The translations under genes and the position numbers were made by a program. Under the pieces are notes generated by a model. That model saw only the letters and a program-made list of their open reading frames with translations, ran no database searches and was not told where the DNA came from. From NCBI RefSeq assembly GCF_050897975.1, contig NZ_JBPAXY010000006.1, positions 124,001-188,000 on the forward strand: 64,000 nt of DNA. The letters are read 5' to 3'. This document shows, one piece after another, positions 43,955-52,698 of the stretch. Each line of letters starts with the position of its first letter. Within the stretch, counting starts at the first letter, position 1. The DNA comes from Pseudooceanicola sp050897975. GTDB taxonomy: Bacteria; Pseudomonadota; Alphaproteobacteria; Rhodobacterales; Rhodobacteraceae.

Positions 43955-45325
43955 TCAGACGTTCAGCAGCAGGTGTTCGCGTTCCCAGGGCGAGATGACC
44001 GAGAGGAATTCCTCGTATTCGGTGCGTTTCACGATGGAATAGACGCGCAGGAATTCCGGGCCCAGCACCTCTTTCAGCGCGGTCGCCTCATCCATCAGGT
44101 CCAGGGCCTCGCCCAGGGTGCGGGGGAAGTCGCCCTCGCCTTCGTAGGCGTCCCCGCGGAACTGCTTCTCGGCGCGTTCCTCGTTCATCAGCCCCAGATA
44201 GCCGGCCGCCAGAGAGGCAGCGATGCCGAGGTAGGGGTTGCAATCCATGCCCGCCACGCGATTTTCCACCCGCCGCGCATCGGGCGAGCTGATCGGCACG
44301 CGGATGCCCGTGGTGCGGTTGTCGCGGCCCCATTCCAGGTTGATCGGCGCGGCGTGGTCCTTCACGTAGCGGCGATAGCTGTTCACATAGGGGGCCATCA
44401 GCGGGATACATTCCGGCAGGTGCTTTTGCAGGCCGCCGATGAAGTAATAGAAGGCGTCGGTTTCGCCGCCCTGGGGGCCGGTGAAGATGTTCTTGCCGGT
44501 CTCGATATCCAGCACCGAGTGGTGGATATGCATGGCCGAGCCGGGCTCGTCCATGATCGGCTTGGCCATGAAGGTGGCAAAGCAATCGTGGCGCAGGGCC
44601 GCTTCGCGGATCAGCCGCTTGAAGTAGAAGACCTCGTCGGCCAGTTTCACCGGATTGCCGTGGCGCAGGTTAATCTCCAGCTGGCCTGCGCCGCCTTCCT
44701 GGGTGATGCCGTCGATTTCGAACCCCTGGGCCTCGGCGAAATCGTAGATGTCGTCGATCACCGGGCCGAATTCATCGACGGCGGTCATGGAATAGGCCTG
44801 GCGCGCGGCCGCCGGGCGGCCCGAACGGCCCATCATCGGCTCGATCGGCTTGGCCGGATCCAGGTTGCGGGCGACGATGTAGAATTCCATCTCGGGCGCG
44901 ACCACGGGTTTCCAGCCCTGCTCTTCATAAAGCTTCACGACCCGTTTCAGCACGTTGCGGGGGCTGTAGGGGATCGGGTTGCCCTTGCGGTCGAAGGCGT
45001 CGTGGATCACCTGCAAGGTCCAGTCGCCGGTCCAGGGGGCGGCGGTGGTGGTGGACAGGTCCGGTTCCAGGATCATGTCGGGCTCGATGAAGCCCTCGTC
45101 GCCCGCCGCATCCGACCAGTCGCCGGTGATGGTCTGGAAGAAGATAGAATTGGGCAGGTGGAAATTCTTCTGCCGGGCGAATTTCGATGCGGGCACCGCC
45201 TTGCCGCGGGCAATGCCGGGCACGTCGGCGATGATGCATTCCACCTCGTCCAGGCGCCGCCCTTCCAGGTAGTCGCGTGCGGCCTCGGGGATGTCCTGGA
45301 TCCAGTCCTTGGTGTCGGGGCTCAC
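43955..45325 (-). CDS. Glutamine-synthetase-family gamma-glutamyl ligase (PuuA-like, first)
   Basis: A 456-residue member of the glutamine synthetase superfamily. Metal- and nucleotide-binding motifs are present: APEMEFYIV, EGGAGQLEINL, GSAMHIHHSVLD, NRTTGIRVP, and ENRVAGMDCNPYLGIAASLA. It lacks the adenylylation-region features of GlnA. Such proteins join glutamate to amines (gamma-glutamylputrescine synthetase and relatives). It starts with GTG 45325, with AAGGAA upstream, and the GTG overlaps the stop of the class I amidotransferase gene (GTGA), so the two are coupled. The amine substrate is not decidable. Confidence 0.88.
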   Translation of the reverse strand: MSPDTKDWIQDIPEAARDYLEGRRLDEVECIIADVPGIARGKAVPASKFARQKNFHLPNSIFFQTITGDWSDAAGDEGFIEPDMILEPDLSTTTAAPWTGDWTLQVIHDAFDRKGNPIPYSPRNVLKRVVKLYEEQGWKPVVAPEMEFYIVARNLDPAKPIEPMMGRSGRPAAARQAYSMTAVDEFGPVIDDIYDFAEAQGFEIDGITQEGGAGQLEINLRHGNPVKLADEVFYFKRLIREAALRHDCFATFMAKPIMDEPGSAMHIHHSVLDIETGKNIFTGPQGGETDAFYYFIGGLQKHLPECIPLMAPYVNSYRRYVKDHAAPINLEWGRDNRTTGIRVPISSPDARRVENRVAGMDCNPYLGIAASLAAGYLGLMNEERAEKQFRGDAYEGEGDFPRTLGEALDLMDEATALKEVLGPEFLRVYSIVKRTEYEEFLSVISPWEREHLLLNV

Positions 45326-46002
45326 AGCGGGGTTCCTTTCAGCACGGCGGCGATGCGTTCGGCCTCGTCCGAGGCGGTGGTGGGCGTGTCCAGCGCCTGG
45401 GTCGCCTGGGCGATCAGCGGGGCGGGCACCACGCCGGGGGCGCGTTCGGCCAGCAACATCCCGATGGCCTCGGCGCCATATTCGGGATGGGGCTGGATGG
45501 TGTAGACATGGCTGCCATAGGCTAGGGCGGCATATTGGCAGAAGGGCGAGGCGGCCAGGACGCGGGCGCCGTTGGGCAGCACCGTCACCTGGTCCTGGTG
45601 CCAGGCGTTCAGCACCTTCTCGCCCTCGGGGCCGGTATAGCGGGTGGCGCCCACGGACCAGCCGCCGGGGAATTTCTCGACCCGGCCACCCAGGGCCTGG
45701 GCGATGATCTGGTGGCCGAAACAGACCCCGACCAGCGGCACGCCCGCCGCATAGATGCGCCGGATCAGGTCTTCCAGCGGCGGGATCCAGTCGTGATCCT
45801 CGTAGGCGCCGAATTTCGAGCCGGTGATCAGCCAGCCGTCGCAATCGTCCGGGCCCTCGGGAAAGAGGCCGTCACAGACGGCGTAGGTCTGGTAGGTAAA
45901 GTCGTGGCCCGCGAGGAGCCGCTCGAAGAAGGCGGGCGTATCGCCCATCGTCTCAAGCATGTTGTCCGGTGCGTGGCCGGTCTGCAGAATGCCGATTTTC
46001 AT
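45322..46002 (-). CDS. Class I glutamine amidotransferase-like protein
   Basis: A 226-residue GATase1-fold protein. The nucleophile elbow GVCFGHQ has Cys94 and the His-Glu pair is His172 and Glu174 in QPHPEYG, so the triad is complete. It stands alone, not fused to a synthetase. Next to a gamma-glutamyl ligase it could release glutamate from a gamma-glutamylated product, as PuuD-type hydrolases do, or deliver ammonia; the first is more in line with the context. Start at 46002 (MKIGILQTGHAPDNM). Confidence 0.88.
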   Translation of the reverse strand: MKIGILQTGHAPDNMLETMGDTPAFFERLLAGHDFTYQTYAVCDGLFPEGPDDCDGWLITGSKFGAYEDHDWIPPLEDLIRRIYAAGVPLVGVCFGHQIIAQALGGRVEKFPGGWSVGATRYTGPEGEKVLNAWHQDQVTVLPNGARVLAASPFCQYAALAYGSHVYTIQPHPEYGAEAIGMLLAERAPGVVPAPLIAQATQALDTPTTASDEAERIAAVLKGTPL

Positions 46003-46132
46003 GAAACACCGTTGGGTTGCATCGCGAAGGTAGTAGAGCGCGCGCGGGGCGGCAAGGGCTGAGGGGGCGCCGCGCCACAGGATGGGGCGCGGGCAGACCC
46101 CCTTTGGCCGCCCGTCGCCCGGGCGCGCGGCC

Positions 46133-47449
46133 TCAGACGGTTTCGAGATAAACCAGCCAGTGTTCCTCGGGCGGGATCTCGGCCAGGCGGCGGATCTCCT
46201 GACGCTTGGTCATGGCGAAGTTGCGGATCAGCTCGGGGGTGAAGATCCGCGCCATCAGCGGATCGGTCTCAAAACGGTCCAGCGCGGTTTCCCAGTCGGG
46301 CATCAGCCCCGGCAGCTTCTGGTCATAGGCGTTGCCGGTGATCGGCGCGGGCGGCTCCATCTCGTCCTCGATCCCCACCAGGGCCGAGCCCAGGATGGCG
46401 GCCAGCACCAGATAGGGGTTGATGTCGCCACAGGCCACGCGGTGCTCGATCCGCCGCGCCCGCGACGGCCCCGAGGGGATGCGGATGGCCGCCGTGCGGT
46501 TCTCATAGGCCCAGCAGCCGCCGGTGGGGGCGTGCGAACCGGGGGTGAACCGGTCGTAGGAATTGCCATGGGGCGCCCAGATCAGGGTGCCCGGCGCCAG
46601 CCCTGCCAGACAGCCCGCCACCGCATTGCGCAGCAGCGGCGTGCCCTCGGGGCCGCGGTTGTCGAAGATGTTGTTGCCGTCGCGGTCCAGCACCGAGAAA
46701 TGCACATGCATCCCGTTGCCCGCGTCATTGGCAAAGGGTTTCGCCATGAAGGTGGCGGCCATGTCGTGGCGCCGCGCCATGCCGCGCACCATGGCCTTGA
46801 AGAGCCAGGCATCATCGGCCGCCGCCATGGCGTCGCGGTGGTCGAGGTTGATCTCGAACTGGCCAAGCCCGGCCTCGGAACTGGCGCTGTCGGCGGGGAT
46901 CTCCATCGCGTCGCAGGCGTCGTAGAGGTCGGTCAGGAAGTTGTCGAAGGCGTCCAGCTGGCGGATCGACAGGATGGCATTGCCGAAGACCGGCCGACCA
47001 GAGATCGGGTTCTGCGGCGCCGCCAGCTGGTGGCCGGTGTCGTCGACCAGGTAGAATTCCATCTCGACGGCGGCCTGCACGGTCCAGCCACGTTCGGCGT
47101 AGCGGTCCAGCACCCGGCGCAGGGCATGGCGCGGATCGCCCGCAAAGGGGGTGCCGTCGTCGTGGAACATCCACATCGGCACCAGGGCCGAGGGGCTGTC
47201 GAGCCAGGGCATGGGGACGGGCCCGTGTTCGGTGGGTTTCAGAACCCCGTCCTCGTCGCCACTGGCGAAGACCAGCGGGCTGTCTTCGATATCCGCCCCC
47301 CAGACATCGACGTTCAGGACCGACAGCGGCATCCGCGTGCCCTCCGTGCCCAGCTTGTCGAAGGTGGCCAGGGGCACGCGCTTGCCACGCATCTGGCCAT
47401 TGAGGTCTGCGGCCGCCACCCGGAAGGTGCGGTACTGATCGAAGTGCAT
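46133..47449 (-). CDS. Glutamine-synthetase-family gamma-glutamyl ligase (second paralogue)
   Basis: A 438-residue paralogue of the 43955-45325 ligase. Motifs in order are VEMEFYLVD, AGLGQFEINLDH, GNGMHVHFSVLD, YENRTAAIRIP and RIEHRVACGDINPYLVLAAI. The start is 47449 with AGAGGA a few bases upstream. Sequence differences between the two paralogues are extensive, so they probably use different amines or form a hetero-oligomer. It lies upstream of the amidotransferase gene on the same strand (130-base gap) and downstream of an amino-acid ABC importer. Confidence 0.88.
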   Translation of the reverse strand: MHFDQYRTFRVAAADLNGQMRGKRVPLATFDKLGTEGTRMPLSVLNVDVWGADIEDSPLVFASGDEDGVLKPTEHGPVPMPWLDSPSALVPMWMFHDDGTPFAGDPRHALRRVLDRYAERGWTVQAAVEMEFYLVDDTGHQLAAPQNPISGRPVFGNAILSIRQLDAFDNFLTDLYDACDAMEIPADSASSEAGLGQFEINLDHRDAMAAADDAWLFKAMVRGMARRHDMAATFMAKPFANDAGNGMHVHFSVLDRDGNNIFDNRGPEGTPLLRNAVAGCLAGLAPGTLIWAPHGNSYDRFTPGSHAPTGGCWAYENRTAAIRIPSGPSRARRIEHRVACGDINPYLVLAAILGSALVGIEDEMEPPAPITGNAYDQKLPGLMPDWETALDRFETDPLMARIFTPELIRNFAMTKRQEIRRLAEIPPEEHWLVYLETV

Positions 47450-47587
47450 TGGGTCCTCTCGGGCCGGGATCCGGCCACTCGTTAATATGATCAAATCACG
47501 CCCATCATGCCGCATGGCGCCGCATCGGTGAAGCGAAAAGGGGATCAAATCGCGCTGCGTCCCCCCGGGACGCCCGGCCCCTGTCAA

Positions 47588-47650
47588 CCTAAAGCCGAAA
47601 ATACTCCCGCCGGAGGCCTCCGCCGGTGGCCCCGGGGGGCGGCGCCCGGG
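47588..47650 (-). repeat. Interspersed GC-rich repeat, copy 6 (inverted)
   Basis: GCCGAAAATACTCCCGCCGG is followed by AGGCCT-centred palindrome GGAGGCCTCC and a G-rich tail. It lies between the importer permease and the second ligase gene. Confidence 0.65.
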
Positions 47651-47652
47651 AC

Positions 47653-48495
47653 TTAGCGCACCAGCTGCGGGCGGATCTTCATCCGGGGCTTGCGGTTCGA
47701 CGGCAGGTGGCGGTTCAGGCGGCGATAGATCGCCCCGTAGACCAGCACCACGGTCAGGGTTAGCAGGATGAAATACATCGCCAGGATCGGGTAGGGGATG
47801 AAGGGGTTGAAGGTCTTCGAGGCGAAGTAATCGGCGTAGTACAGGGCATCGCCCTTCTGCTGCCGCGCCGGGAAAGAGCTGAAGTAGACCAGCGTCGTGG
47901 CGTGGAACAGAAAGATCGCCTCGTTGGTGTAGGCGGGCCAGCCCAGGCGCAGCATGGTGGGGAAGGTGATGCGGCGGAACTTCTTCCAGCCAGAGAAGCC
48001 ATAGGCATCCGCCGCCTCAAGATCGCCCTTGGGGATGGCGCGCAGGGCGCCCAGGAAGATCTCGCCAGTATAGGCGGTGGTGTTCAGGAACAGCGTGATC
48101 AGCGCGCCACCCCAGGCCCGGGTCAGCCAGGAGGTCTCGGCGGTGAACTGCACGAAGCCAAGGTTGATCGGCACCCCGTCGCGCGGCAGCTGGGTGAAAA
48201 GGGCGTAGAACAGGAAGAACTGGATGAACAGCGGCGAGCCCCGGAAGACGAAGACGAACCAGTCGGCGGGCTTGCGGATCAGCCGGTTCTCGGAATGGCG
48301 CATCAGGGCCACGCCGATAGACGCCCAAAAGCCCAGCAAAAGGGCGCCGAGGCCGAAGTAGAGGTTCCAGATCATGCCCGAGCCGATCAGCACGAACTGA
48401 TCGCAAAGGGTGAAATCGCTGCGCGGCAACAGCCGTTCGCCAAGGCCGATAGAGCGCAGGCCATAGGCCTGGATCGTGTCGAGACAGGACATCAT
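47653..48495 (-). CDS. Polar amino-acid ABC transporter permease (first)
   Basis: A 280-residue inner-membrane permease of the HisM/GlnP class. After ~35 residues come helices with LIGSGMIWNLYFGLGALLLG, then FVFVFRGSPLFIQFFLFYAL (the conserved RGSPL motif of this family) and the EAA loop at EAADAYGFSGWKKFRRITFP. Its ATG overlaps the stop of the other permease gene. The pair with the LAO-like binding protein suggests import of a basic or polar amino acid. Confidence 0.92.
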   Translation of the reverse strand: MMSCLDTIQAYGLRSIGLGERLLPRSDFTLCDQFVLIGSGMIWNLYFGLGALLLGFWASIGVALMRHSENRLIRKPADWFVFVFRGSPLFIQFFLFYALFTQLPRDGVPINLGFVQFTAETSWLTRAWGGALITLFLNTTAYTGEIFLGALRAIPKGDLEAADAYGFSGWKKFRRITFPTMLRLGWPAYTNEAIFLFHATTLVYFSSFPARQQKGDALYYADYFASKTFNPFIPYPILAMYFILLTLTVVLVYGAIYRRLNRHLPSNRKPRMKIRPQLVR

Positions 48496-49409
48496 GCCGG
48501 GGCCCCCTTGCCGCTATCGCCGCCCGGGCCCGCATCGCCGCGCCCCTGACGCATCCCCGAGGCTGTGGCCTGGCCGCGCGCGAAGCGGCGTTCAAGCCGG
48601 GCAAAGGCCATCTCGGACAGCTTGGTCATCGCCAGGTAGAACAGCAGCAGGGCGGTGAAATACCACAGCCGCCAGTCGGGATGCGGATAGGCATAGGCCG
48701 AGGTCTTGGACCCGCCCAGTTCCCGCGCCCAATAGACGATGTCCTCGACCCCCAGCAGGAACAGCAGCGGCGTGGCCTTGATCAGGATCATCCACAGGTT
48801 CGACAGGCCGGGCAGGGCATAGGCCCACATCTGCGGCACCAGGATCCGGCGGGTCACCTGGGCCCGGGTCATGCCATAGGCCTCTGCGGTCTCCAGCTGG
48901 GCGCGCGGCACGGCGGTCATGGCGCCCGACAGGACATGCGAGGCGAAGGCGCCGAAGACGAAGGCGAAGGCCAGGATCGCCAGGGCAACACCGTAGAGCT
49001 CGTGCCAGATTTGCGGTGCGGAGCTGAGGGGGAGCTTGGCGGCGGCGCAGACGACGAAATCATTGCCCTGGCGGATCGGTTCCTGCCAGTCGGGGCATTT
49101 CACCTCGTGTCGGATCCATTCCAGCAGCTGATCCAGTGCCAGCGGCACGAACAGGAAGAAGGCGATGTCGGGCACGCCGCGCACGATCGAGGAATAGCCC
49201 AGACCCAGCCAGCGCAGCGGCGCGATATGCGACCGTGTCGCCAGCGCCCCCAGAAAGCCGCCGAACAGCGCCACCGGCGCGGTGATCAGCAGCAGCGCGA
49301 TGACCACCCCGAAGGACTGGTAGAACATCATGTGCTTGGGCGTGGTCAGATAGCAGGCCAGCCAGCGGCTGCCCTCCAAGAGGTCCGGATCTGTGCAGAA
49401 GTCGAACAC
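48492..49409 (-). CDS. Polar amino-acid ABC transporter permease (second)
   Basis: A 305-residue permease of the HisQ class. SSIVRGVPDIAFFLFVPLAL is the family's RGxP(D/E) motif, and ETAEAYGMTRAQVTRRILVP is the EAA loop. A periplasmic insert of about 45 residues (VKCPDWQEPIRQGNDFVVCA) lies between helices 2 and 3 and contains two cysteines that could form a disulfide. The C-terminal tail is glycine-rich and low-complexity. It overlaps the next permease gene. Confidence 0.92.
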   Translation of the reverse strand: MFDFCTDPDLLEGSRWLACYLTTPKHMMFYQSFGVVIALLLITAPVALFGGFLGALATRSHIAPLRWLGLGYSSIVRGVPDIAFFLFVPLALDQLLEWIRHEVKCPDWQEPIRQGNDFVVCAAAKLPLSSAPQIWHELYGVALAILAFAFVFGAFASHVLSGAMTAVPRAQLETAEAYGMTRAQVTRRILVPQMWAYALPGLSNLWMILIKATPLLFLLGVEDIVYWARELGGSKTSAYAYPHPDWRLWYFTALLLFYLAMTKLSEMAFARLERRFARGQATASGMRQGRGDAGPGGDSGKGAPA

Positions 49410-49523
49410 GGGGCGCAGGTATCCCTTGCGTCAGGGGTGAAGCGGGGGGAAGAGGCGGCACCCCTTCCCCCAGAGGCAACGGCCAGGACGCGAGGCGCGC
49501 CCCGGCAGCCGCCCGGGACCGGA

Positions 49524-50240
49524 TCAGTAGGTGCCGGTGCCTTCGCCGAAGTACTTGTCGAGAAGGGCGTTCAGCGAGCCATCGGCCTTCATCGCGTCGA
49601 TGGCGGCGTTGAACTTGTCCTTCAGCTCGGTGTCGCTTTCGCGCAGGCCCAGGCCGATGCCCTTGCCCAGGGGCACTTCCTCGCCCACCATCATCAGCTC
49701 GCCTTCATCGGCATAGGGCAGCAGGAAGTCCTTGTCGGCGAAGACCGCGTCGGCCTCGCCGTTCATCACCGCGGCGATGGTCTCGTCGGGGGTGGCGAAT
49801 TCCAGCAGGGTGGCGCCGGTCTCGGCCACGTAACCCGCCTGGATCGTGGCGGTCTGGGCGGCGACGACGCCGCCTTGCAGGTCCACGCCCTCATCCAGCG
49901 CCAGGTAGATCGAGCCGGTCGGCGGGTAGTAATCCTGGGTGAAGTCGATCACCTCTTCGCGTTCGTCGGTGATCGACATGCCCGCGATGATGGTATCGTA
50001 GTTGCCGGCCACCAGGTTGGGGATGATCGAATCCCATTCGTTGGTGACCCATTCGCAGTCCAGCTCGGCCAGCTCGCACATCTTGTCGCCCAGCTCGCGC
50101 TCGAACCCGGCCACTTCGCCGTTGTCGTCGATGAAGTTGTACGGAGGGTAGGCGCCCTCGGTGCCCATGCGCACGGTATCGGCCAGCGCGGCGCCTGCGG
50201 TCAGGGCCAGGACGGCGGTGCTGAGGATGAGTTTCTGCAT
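49524..50240 (-). CDS. Family-3 substrate-binding protein (Lys/Arg/ornithine-type)
   Basis: A 238-residue periplasmic protein. The signal peptide MQKLILSTAVLALTAGAALA is followed by DTVRMGTEGAYPPYNFIDD, a standard family-3 opening, then IIPNLVAGNYDTIIAGMSIT and REEVIDFTQDYY. It belongs with LAO/HisJ/ArgT proteins, with low sequence-based ligand precision. It lies between the ATPase and the two permeases, so the importer is complete. The two ligases downstream make ornithine, putrescine or related amines plausible ligands (inference). Confidence 0.92.
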   Translation of the reverse strand: MQKLILSTAVLALTAGAALADTVRMGTEGAYPPYNFIDDNGEVAGFERELGDKMCELAELDCEWVTNEWDSIIPNLVAGNYDTIIAGMSITDEREEVIDFTQDYYPPTGSIYLALDEGVDLQGGVVAAQTATIQAGYVAETGATLLEFATPDETIAAVMNGEADAVFADKDFLLPYADEGELMMVGEEVPLGKGIGLGLRESDTELKDKFNAAIDAMKADGSLNALLDKYFGEGTGTY

Positions 50241-50316
50241 CTTTCTCTCCCGGTTTGGGTGGCGGCGGCGCCGCCGGTTGTCCGGCCCGGTTTGTCCGGG
50301 CTCGGGGTGTCGGTTC

Positions 50317-51093
50317 TCAGGCGCTGATCGTGGCGCTGAGGAATTGTTTCAGGCGCTCGGTCTTGGGCGCGCCGAACAGCTCGGCGGGCGGGCCCTGTTC
50401 GATCAGGTTCCCCTGGTGCAGGAAGACCACCTGATCCGAGACATCGGCGGCCAGGCGCATGTCGTGGGTGACCAGCAGCATGGTCCGCCCCTCGGCGGCC
50501 AGATCCTTGATCACCTTGACCACTTCCTGTTCCAGCTCGGGATCCAGCGCCGAGGTCGGCTCGTCGAAGAGCAGGGCCTCGGGCTCCATCGCCAGGGCCC
50601 GGGCGATCGCTGCGCGCTGTTGCTGGCCGCCCGACAGCTGGGCGGGCCAGGCATCGGCCTTGTCGGCGATGCCCACCTTGGCCAGGTAATCGCGCGCCTT
50701 CGGCTCGACCTCTTTCGGGTCGCGGCCCAGTACGGTGACCGGCGCCTCCATCACGTTTTGCAGGATGGTCATGTGGGACCACAGGTTGAACTGCTGAAAG
50801 ACCATCGACAGGTTGGTGCGGATCCGCAGCACCTGCTTGGCGTCGCCGGGGCGCCGGTGATGCCCCTCGCCGCGCCAGCGCACGGCCTCGCCCTTGAACA
50901 GGATCTCGCCCTGCTGGCTGTCTTCCAGCAGGTTGGCACAGCGCAGCATGGTGGATTTGCCCGACCCCGAAGAGCCGATGAGCGAGATCACGTCGCCCCG
51001 ATGCGCGGTAAGAGAGACGCCCTTGAGCACCTCCAGCGCGCCATAGGCCTTATGCAGGTCGCGCAATTCGATGACGGGCGGGTTCTGGCTCAC
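50317..51093 (-). CDS. Polar amino-acid ABC transporter ATPase
   Basis: A 258-residue ATPase. Walker A GSSGSGKST, Q-loop VFQQFNLW, signature LSGGQQQRAAIARAL, Walker B ALLFDEPTSALDPE and switch VTHDMRLA are all present, with the HisP/GlnQ-type LWSHMTILQNVMEAPV. I use GTG 51093 (reads MSQNPPVIEL) because AGGGGG lies a few bases upstream; the frame could extend to 51159 but has no such site. It is the first gene of the minus-strand importer block. Confidence 0.92.
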   Translation of the reverse strand: MSQNPPVIELRDLHKAYGALEVLKGVSLTAHRGDVISLIGSSGSGKSTMLRCANLLEDSQQGEILFKGEAVRWRGEGHHRRPGDAKQVLRIRTNLSMVFQQFNLWSHMTILQNVMEAPVTVLGRDPKEVEPKARDYLAKVGIADKADAWPAQLSGGQQQRAAIARALAMEPEALLFDEPTSALDPELEQEVVKVIKDLAAEGRTMLLVTHDMRLAADVSDQVVFLHQGNLIEQGPPAELFGAPKTERLKQFLSATISA

Positions 51094-51177
51094 GTGTCCC
51101 CCTGAAAGCCGGTGCCTTTGGTGTTCGGCGATTTGGACCGAATTTGACCGTGAAATCAATATTTGTGAGAGGTGACT

Positions 51178-52002
51178 TCACGACAATAGGTCGCAGGCCG
51201 GGGCAGGCGGCAGGGGGATGGCGAAATATTGGGCCGGGTCGGGGGGCAGAAGCCGGGTAAAGCCGATGGCCTGGCGCGCGCTTGCGGGCAGCTGGGCCAG
51301 GGCGCGGGACAGGGCGGCGGCCAGGGGCGCGGGGTCGCGGCCCGGGGCGGTGATGATCGGATGGGCCGGGGTGGGGCGGGTGATCTCGATCACTTTCAGC
51401 GCCCGGGCGGCGGGCAGGCCCTCGGACAGCAGCAGGTTCCAGGTGATCAGGTCGATTGAGGCCAGATCGGCGCGCCCCTCGGCCACCGCCTCGACCGCGT
51501 GGACATGGGCGCCGGTGAAGGTGACCGGGCCAAGGCGGATGCCCGCGGCCTGGGCATGGTCGCACAGGGCGGCCCAGCCCGACTGGCTGACCGCCTCGTT
51601 CGCCGCCGCCGGGCGCCCGTCCAGATCGGCCATGGCGCGCGCCGGATCCTCGGCCCGGGTCACGATGACCGAGCGGTAATGCCCGGGCGGCGTGTCGGGC
51701 AGGGCCGGATCCGTGGTGCCCACCAGGGTCACCTTGCCCTTCAGCGGCCCGCGAAACGGCAGGCCGCAGGTCTGCGCCAGCAGCAGGTCGGGCGCCTGCC
51801 ACAGATCGAATAGATCGACCTGGCCCCGCCACAGCGCCTGCGGCAGATCCGCCGCCAGATCCGGCAGGGCCGCAGCCAGTTCCGGGCGCAGATGCTGCCA
51901 CAGCTGATCGTAGATCGGCGCGGTGGCGGCGCGCTCATACATGGGAAAGGCCACCGCCAGGGGCGGGATCCGGGATTGCGGGACGGCGGCGGGGGCTGAC
52001 AT
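51178..52002 (-). CDS. PhnD-like phosphate/phosphonate-binding domain protein without signal peptide
   Basis: A 274-residue protein resembling the PhnD-type binding fold: GHYRSVIVTRAEDPARAMAD, AANEAVSQSGWAALC, VTFTGAHVHAVEAVAEGRAD and ASIDLITWNLL. The N-terminus MSAPAAVPQSRIPPLAVAFP is hydrophilic and no signal peptide is seen, so the protein may be cytoplasmic, unlike a transporter receptor. No phosphonate permease lies nearby. It is 84 bases upstream of the amino-acid importer ATPase on the same strand. Its role is unassigned. Confidence 0.8.
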   Translation of the reverse strand: MSAPAAVPQSRIPPLAVAFPMYERAATAPIYDQLWQHLRPELAAALPDLAADLPQALWRGQVDLFDLWQAPDLLLAQTCGLPFRGPLKGKVTLVGTTDPALPDTPPGHYRSVIVTRAEDPARAMADLDGRPAAANEAVSQSGWAALCDHAQAAGIRLGPVTFTGAHVHAVEAVAEGRADLASIDLITWNLLLSEGLPAARALKVIEITRPTPAHPIITAPGRDPAPLAAALSRALAQLPASARQAIGFTRLLPPDPAQYFAIPLPPAPACDLLS

Positions 52003-52008
52003 CGGCGC

Positions 52009-52500
52009 CTAGGACCAGGGGCCGGGGCGGGCGCTGGTGTCGTCGGGATCGCCGACCGCAGGGGCCGTGGCCCCGGCGCGCTGGCGGGCGCGGGCGCTGT
52101 CCTGGTCGGTGATCCCCAGAAGCGAGGTGACAAGGCGCAACAGCGCATCCTCTTCCGGGTCGCGGCTGCCATCGGCCAGCACCACCTGCCACAGGGCCTC
52201 GACCACCGCCAGGCGGTTGTCATAGGGCACGGCATCCTTGATCGCCCGGGTGAAGCGCACGGTGTCGGGGGCTTGCCCCTCCAGGGTTTCGGCGTCGCGC
52301 AGCAGGGCTTCGGCCCCCGCGGCATCCAGGCTATAGCGGGTCGCCAAGATGCGCCCGATGGTGCGCCGTTCGCCGCTGTCGAAGGTGCCATCGGCACGGG
52401 CCACGCGCACCAGCAGGGCAGACAGCGCCAGCCGCGCATCGCCATCGGAGAGCGGTTGCGGGCGCGGCGCGGTGAGGCGGGAGAGGAAATCACCAAACAT
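52009..52500 (-). CDS. TerB-family protein
   Basis: A 163-residue helical protein. The TerB-like core is ALSALLVRVARADGTFDSGE and IGRILATRYSLD, then VEALWQVVLADGSRDPEEDA, with two acidic ADG-x-x-x-x-E loops that bind metal in characterised homologues. The start is 52500 (MFGDFLSRLTAPRPQ). TerB proteins are linked to tellurite or stress response in some bacteria, but most chromosomal copies have no known job. It sits six bases upstream of the PhnD-like gene in the same direction. Confidence 0.87.
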   Translation of the reverse strand: MFGDFLSRLTAPRPQPLSDGDARLALSALLVRVARADGTFDSGERRTIGRILATRYSLDAAGAEALLRDAETLEGQAPDTVRFTRAIKDAVPYDNRLAVVEALWQVVLADGSRDPEEDALLRLVTSLLGITDQDSARARQRAGATAPAVGDPDDTSARPGPWS

Positions 52501-52698
52501 GAGCGGAATATAGGCCAGCGCCCCGCCGCCGCCAATGCGCTTCACGGCTTCGAGAAGGGGGTTTGGAAATCGTGCAACCTGAGGCATCATCACCAGGCCC
52601 CAGGGTTGAATGTCCCGGCTTGGCCACAATTGTGACCAACTTATTACTAAAACGGCAGTCACCTTTGTTACTGTGTCAGATTTTTTCAGGAGCGCGAG

